Assembly: GCA_030639305.1 (NCBI GenBank)
Contig: DAOWCY010000001.1
Location: forward strand, 1 to 64,000
Length of the DNA stretch: 64,000 bases
Direction of reading: 5' to 3'
From: JAGLQA01 sp023135565
GTDB lineage: Bacteria; Acidobacteriota; Aminicenantia; UBA2199
The notes beneath the pieces were generated by a model. That model saw only the letters and a list, made by a program, of their open reading frames with translations, was not told the DNA's origin and ran no database searches. The translations under genes were made by a program, and so were the position numbers. Shown here piece by piece: positions 61,902 through 64,000 of the stretch. The stretch's first letter is position 1. The number at the start of each line of letters is the position of its first letter.

Positions 61902-62023
61902 CCTCCGGCGGCCCTGCCGGGGGCCAAACTTTTGAAAAAGTTTGAACAAAACTTTTGTTTAAAAAAGCGAAAAGCCCCCTATAAAAGCTTTGAATTTTTC
62001 TTTTTCCAAAACTGAACACTTAC
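61902..62023. repeat. 122-bp repeat identical to window start
   Basis: Same as positions 1-122; AGCTTGAAAT follows after a 7-nt divergent patch in both copies and forms the -35 region of the next gene here. Confidence 0.9.
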
Positions 62024-62034
62024 CTAAATCAAGC

Positions 62035-62063
62035 TTGAAATAAACCGGCAATTGGGTTAAAAT
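62035..62063 (+). promoter_or_regulatory. Promoter of the sulfatase-like gene
   Basis: TTGAAA (62035-62040), 17-nt spacer, TAAAAT (62058-62063). Confidence 0.6.
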
Positions 62064-62104
62064 ACCACTTCCTTTATAAAACCTAATAATGGGGCCAAAA
62101 AATA

Positions 62105-63523
62105 ATGAAACTCAAAAAACGGGCTAAATGGATTTTACTTTCGGTTATAGTAATCGCTGTCGCTGCGGCGGGCGTTTTTTTGCTGCCGCCCGGCAAAAGC
62201 AAGCCGAAACCCAATGTGGTGATTGTTCTAATAGATACGCTGCGGGCCGACCATACCGGTCTGTACGGTTACGAAAGAAACACTACCCCCAATCTAAACA
62301 GGATAGCAAAAAAAGGCTTAAAATTAGAAAACTTCTTCGTTAACTCTCCCTGGACAAAACCGTCTGTGGCTTCTTTTATTACCGGGCTTTATCCTACCCA
62401 ACACGGCTCCCGGGTGGGCCAGTTCGAGGATATGGGAATCTACGTACTGGGTACACCCAAAGTGGAAATCCTAAATTCAAAAACAAAAACCATGGCCGAA
62501 ATTATGAAAAAAGCCGGGTTCAGCACCCATGCTTTTGTCAGCAATTACCATATGACGCCTAAATTCGGCTATCACCAGGGCTATGATTTTTATTTTTTTA
62601 ACCCCCATGGGGCCGGTAAAAAAGTGGTCTGCGACACCGACAAAGACGCCGTCTACAAGACCATGAAAGTTCTCGAGAACCGCGGCGAAAAACCGGTGTT
62701 TGTCTGGTGTCACCTGATGGCGGTTCACGGTTACCGTTATCCCCCGGGTTTCGAAAAATTCAAGCCCGCCGCCTCGGCCCCCTTAACGCCCCTACCGGCG
62801 GCGGCCCTACAGCAGCGGGGCGAAACCATAGAGGATTTCGACACCATCGAAGAAGCGGTATGCAGCTATGATAATTCTATATATTATACAGACTCCCTCA
62901 TAGGTGAACTTTTCGATTTTATCACCGCCAAAACCCCGGACACGATCCTGATCGTCGCCTCGGACCACGGTGAAGAGTTTTATGAGCACGGCGGTTTCGC
63001 ACACAGCATGACGCTCTACAATGAAATCCTAAAAGTGCCCTGTGTGATTTATGGGCCCGGGGTGCCGGTAGGTGTTTTTAGTGGTTTGTCCGATTCCATC
63101 GACCTGCTGCCTACCCTGATGAAGAACTTAGATATTAAAGTTAGCGGCGATTTGCAAGGCCGGGCGCTTTTTTTTAAAAACCGGCTTGCCCCGGCGGGAG
63201 AAAAAGAGATTTTCGCGGAGCAGCACCACCGCGGTTTATATAAACGCTTCGCCCTCATCCGGGACAACAAAAAAATGATTGTCAGCCGCCATAAAACCGC
63301 GGATGAAACCTTCATAGAGTTTTTCCGGGACGGTCTATCTATCGAAAAGGAGAATGTCTTAGAATCAGCCGGTAAAGCGGAGCTTGATTTTTTTGAGCGG
63401 CGGATTACATTTTTCAAAGTAGCCAACGAGACCTATTTTAAGAAAAAGGTAGGCAGGCCCACTTACAAAGACCTCAGCCCGGAGGACATCGAGCATTTGC
63501 GTTCTTTAGGTTACATCGAATAG
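62105..63523 (+). CDS. Alkaline-phosphatase-superfamily (sulfatase-like) membrane-anchored hydrolase
   Basis: 472 residues. One N-terminal membrane helix (about 8-27), catalytic domain outside. Metal-site motif VVIVLIDTLRADHTGLYGYE, a second in VASDHGEEFYEHGGFAHSMT. The nucleophile region reads SPWTKPSVASFITGLYPTQHG: the residue that is Cys/Ser (formylglycine) in true sulfatases is Thr, as in phosphotransferases of the same superfamily. It therefore may be a phosphoester hydrolase or phosphotransferase on envelope polymers. Ends DIEHLRSLGYIE, typical of these proteins. Confidence 0.85.
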   Translation: MKLKKRAKWILLSVIVIAVAAAGVFLLPPGKSKPKPNVVIVLIDTLRADHTGLYGYERNTTPNLNRIAKKGLKLENFFVNSPWTKPSVASFITGLYPTQHGSRVGQFEDMGIYVLGTPKVEILNSKTKTMAEIMKKAGFSTHAFVSNYHMTPKFGYHQGYDFYFFNPHGAGKKVVCDTDKDAVYKTMKVLENRGEKPVFVWCHLMAVHGYRYPPGFEKFKPAASAPLTPLPAAALQQRGETIEDFDTIEEAVCSYDNSIYYTDSLIGELFDFITAKTPDTILIVASDHGEEFYEHGGFAHSMTLYNEILKVPCVIYGPGVPVGVFSGLSDSIDLLPTLMKNLDIKVSGDLQGRALFFKNRLAPAGEKEIFAEQHHRGLYKRFALIRDNKKMIVSRHKTADETFIEFFRDGLSIEKENVLESAGKAELDFFERRITFFKVANETYFKKKVGRPTYKDLSPEDIEHLRSLGYIE

Positions 63524-63524
63524 G

Positions 63525-63702
63525 GGGGGCGATTAGCCGCTTCGCGGGGGGACGGCGTCCCCACCCTATAAGCCGCTTCGCGGCAGGGGCAGCGGGTGAG
63601 CGTTTTTGATTCTCAATTATAAAAAGTTTTGATCAAACTTTTACAAAAGTTTGGCCCCCGGCAGGGCCGCCGGAGGCAAGCCCGCGGCGCGGGCGCCCTA
63701 TG
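63525..63702. repeat. Mosaic palindromic element
   Basis: GCCGCTTCGCGG and GCCGCTTCGCGGC modules, AAAAGTTTTGATCAAACTTT, and GGCAGGGCCGCCGGAGGC; starts right after the sulfatase-like gene. Confidence 0.8.
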
Positions 63703-63746
63703 AGGGGCCCGGAAACCATCAAAACGGCGGTCTCAGCCCGGATTAA

Positions 63747-63839
63747 CTGTTAAAAAATTTAACGCTAAATTTTTTAACAGCGCAGAGCGCCGCTGCCAAA
63801 CACTTTCCACTTGTTGTAAAGTGTTAAATTTTTTAACAC
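63747..63839. repeat. AT-rich perfect hairpins near window end
   Basis: CTGTTAAAAAATTTA and TAAATTTTTTAACAG (15-bp arms, 4-nt loop, 63747-63780), then GTGTTAAA/TTTAACAC (63821-63839). No gene is supported from 63703 to 64000. Confidence 0.75.
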
Positions 63840-64000
63840 CTGCGAAAACCCTTTATTATCAAGCTTATTGGTATGTTTCGTAAAGAATTTGAACATATCC
63901 GGCTGCCCCCGGCTTTTTGCAAAGTATACGTATAACCTTATGGGTAAAGGTTTTCGTTGTTTTGGCATCAAACTTGCTAACACTGTATATGAGAAAAAAA

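Noticed and set aside
63774..63983. Minus-strand 69-codon frame at the window end
   Set aside because: Overlaps perfect hairpins and has no recognisable domain; cannot be judged without the following sequence.
1..64000. CRISPR array
   Set aside because: No series of identical direct repeats with unique spacers was seen; the repeated GC modules are palindromic, variable and irregularly spaced.
1..64000. Prophage or insertion sequence
   Set aside because: No transposase, integrase or structural phage gene found; the holin-type protein at 38419 belongs to a chromosomal family.

Overview
The window looks like a contig from an uncultured Gram-negative bacterium. A TonB-dependent receptor, many proteins with secretion signals, SBBP and six-bladed propeller proteins, a fused membrane spermidine-synthase-like protein and heavy intergenic palindromic repeats fit the Aminicenantes/Acidobacteriota neighbourhood. 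That placement is inference from gene style, not proof. Most predicted promoters are sigma70-like with a 17-nt spacer, and several lie only 5-9 nt from the start codon, which suggests leaderless mRNAs.

Layout. 0.2-7.6 kb: penicillin-binding protein 1C, a very large secreted SBBP/Kre9-like repeat protein, a two-component propeller sensor cut off by a repeat element, and an isoprenylcysteine-methyltransferase-like membrane protein. 8-19.6 kb: an AT-rich accessory island bracketed by inverted copies of a short repeat. It carries a PAS/HATPase sensor without an obvious H-box, a stand-alone receiver, a SIR2-TIR fusion and a STAND NTPase with 14 WD40 repeats (a likely defence/NAD-depletion system). 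It continues with two paralogous secreted propellers behind a covarying RNA hairpin, a small secreted Cys peptide and a thioredoxin-like protein. 19.7-27.8 kb: TatD nuclease, orphan UPF0175 antitoxin, TonB receptor, thioredoxin/TPR protein and membrane spermidine-synthase-like protein.

28-38 kb: a probable RiPP locus on the minus strand. It contains two radical SAM/SPASM maturases, a four-Cys precursor peptide, a tandemly duplicated propeller with a truncated maturase N-terminus between the copies, a PAS histidine kinase, a papain-family protease and a third radical SAM protein. 38-46 kb: holin-IV-like membrane protein, glycerophosphodiesterase, a permuted-papain-like protein, a C2-like secreted protein, MATE transporter, Uma2 nuclease and a tripartite hipB-hipS-hipT toxin-antitoxin operon behind a phased operator array.

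46-64 kb: tRNA-Arg(TCG), DUF4388 protein, guaA-dnaE, a decayed UPF0175/higBA locus, a ChaN-PDZ protein, a B12-binding radical SAM protein, a SpoIIE-type phosphatase, a GntR-ABC-permease operon and an alkaline-phosphatase-superfamily (sulfatase-like) protein. Mosaic palindromic elements lie at gene ends at about 14 places and in some cases form gene ends or have cut genes.
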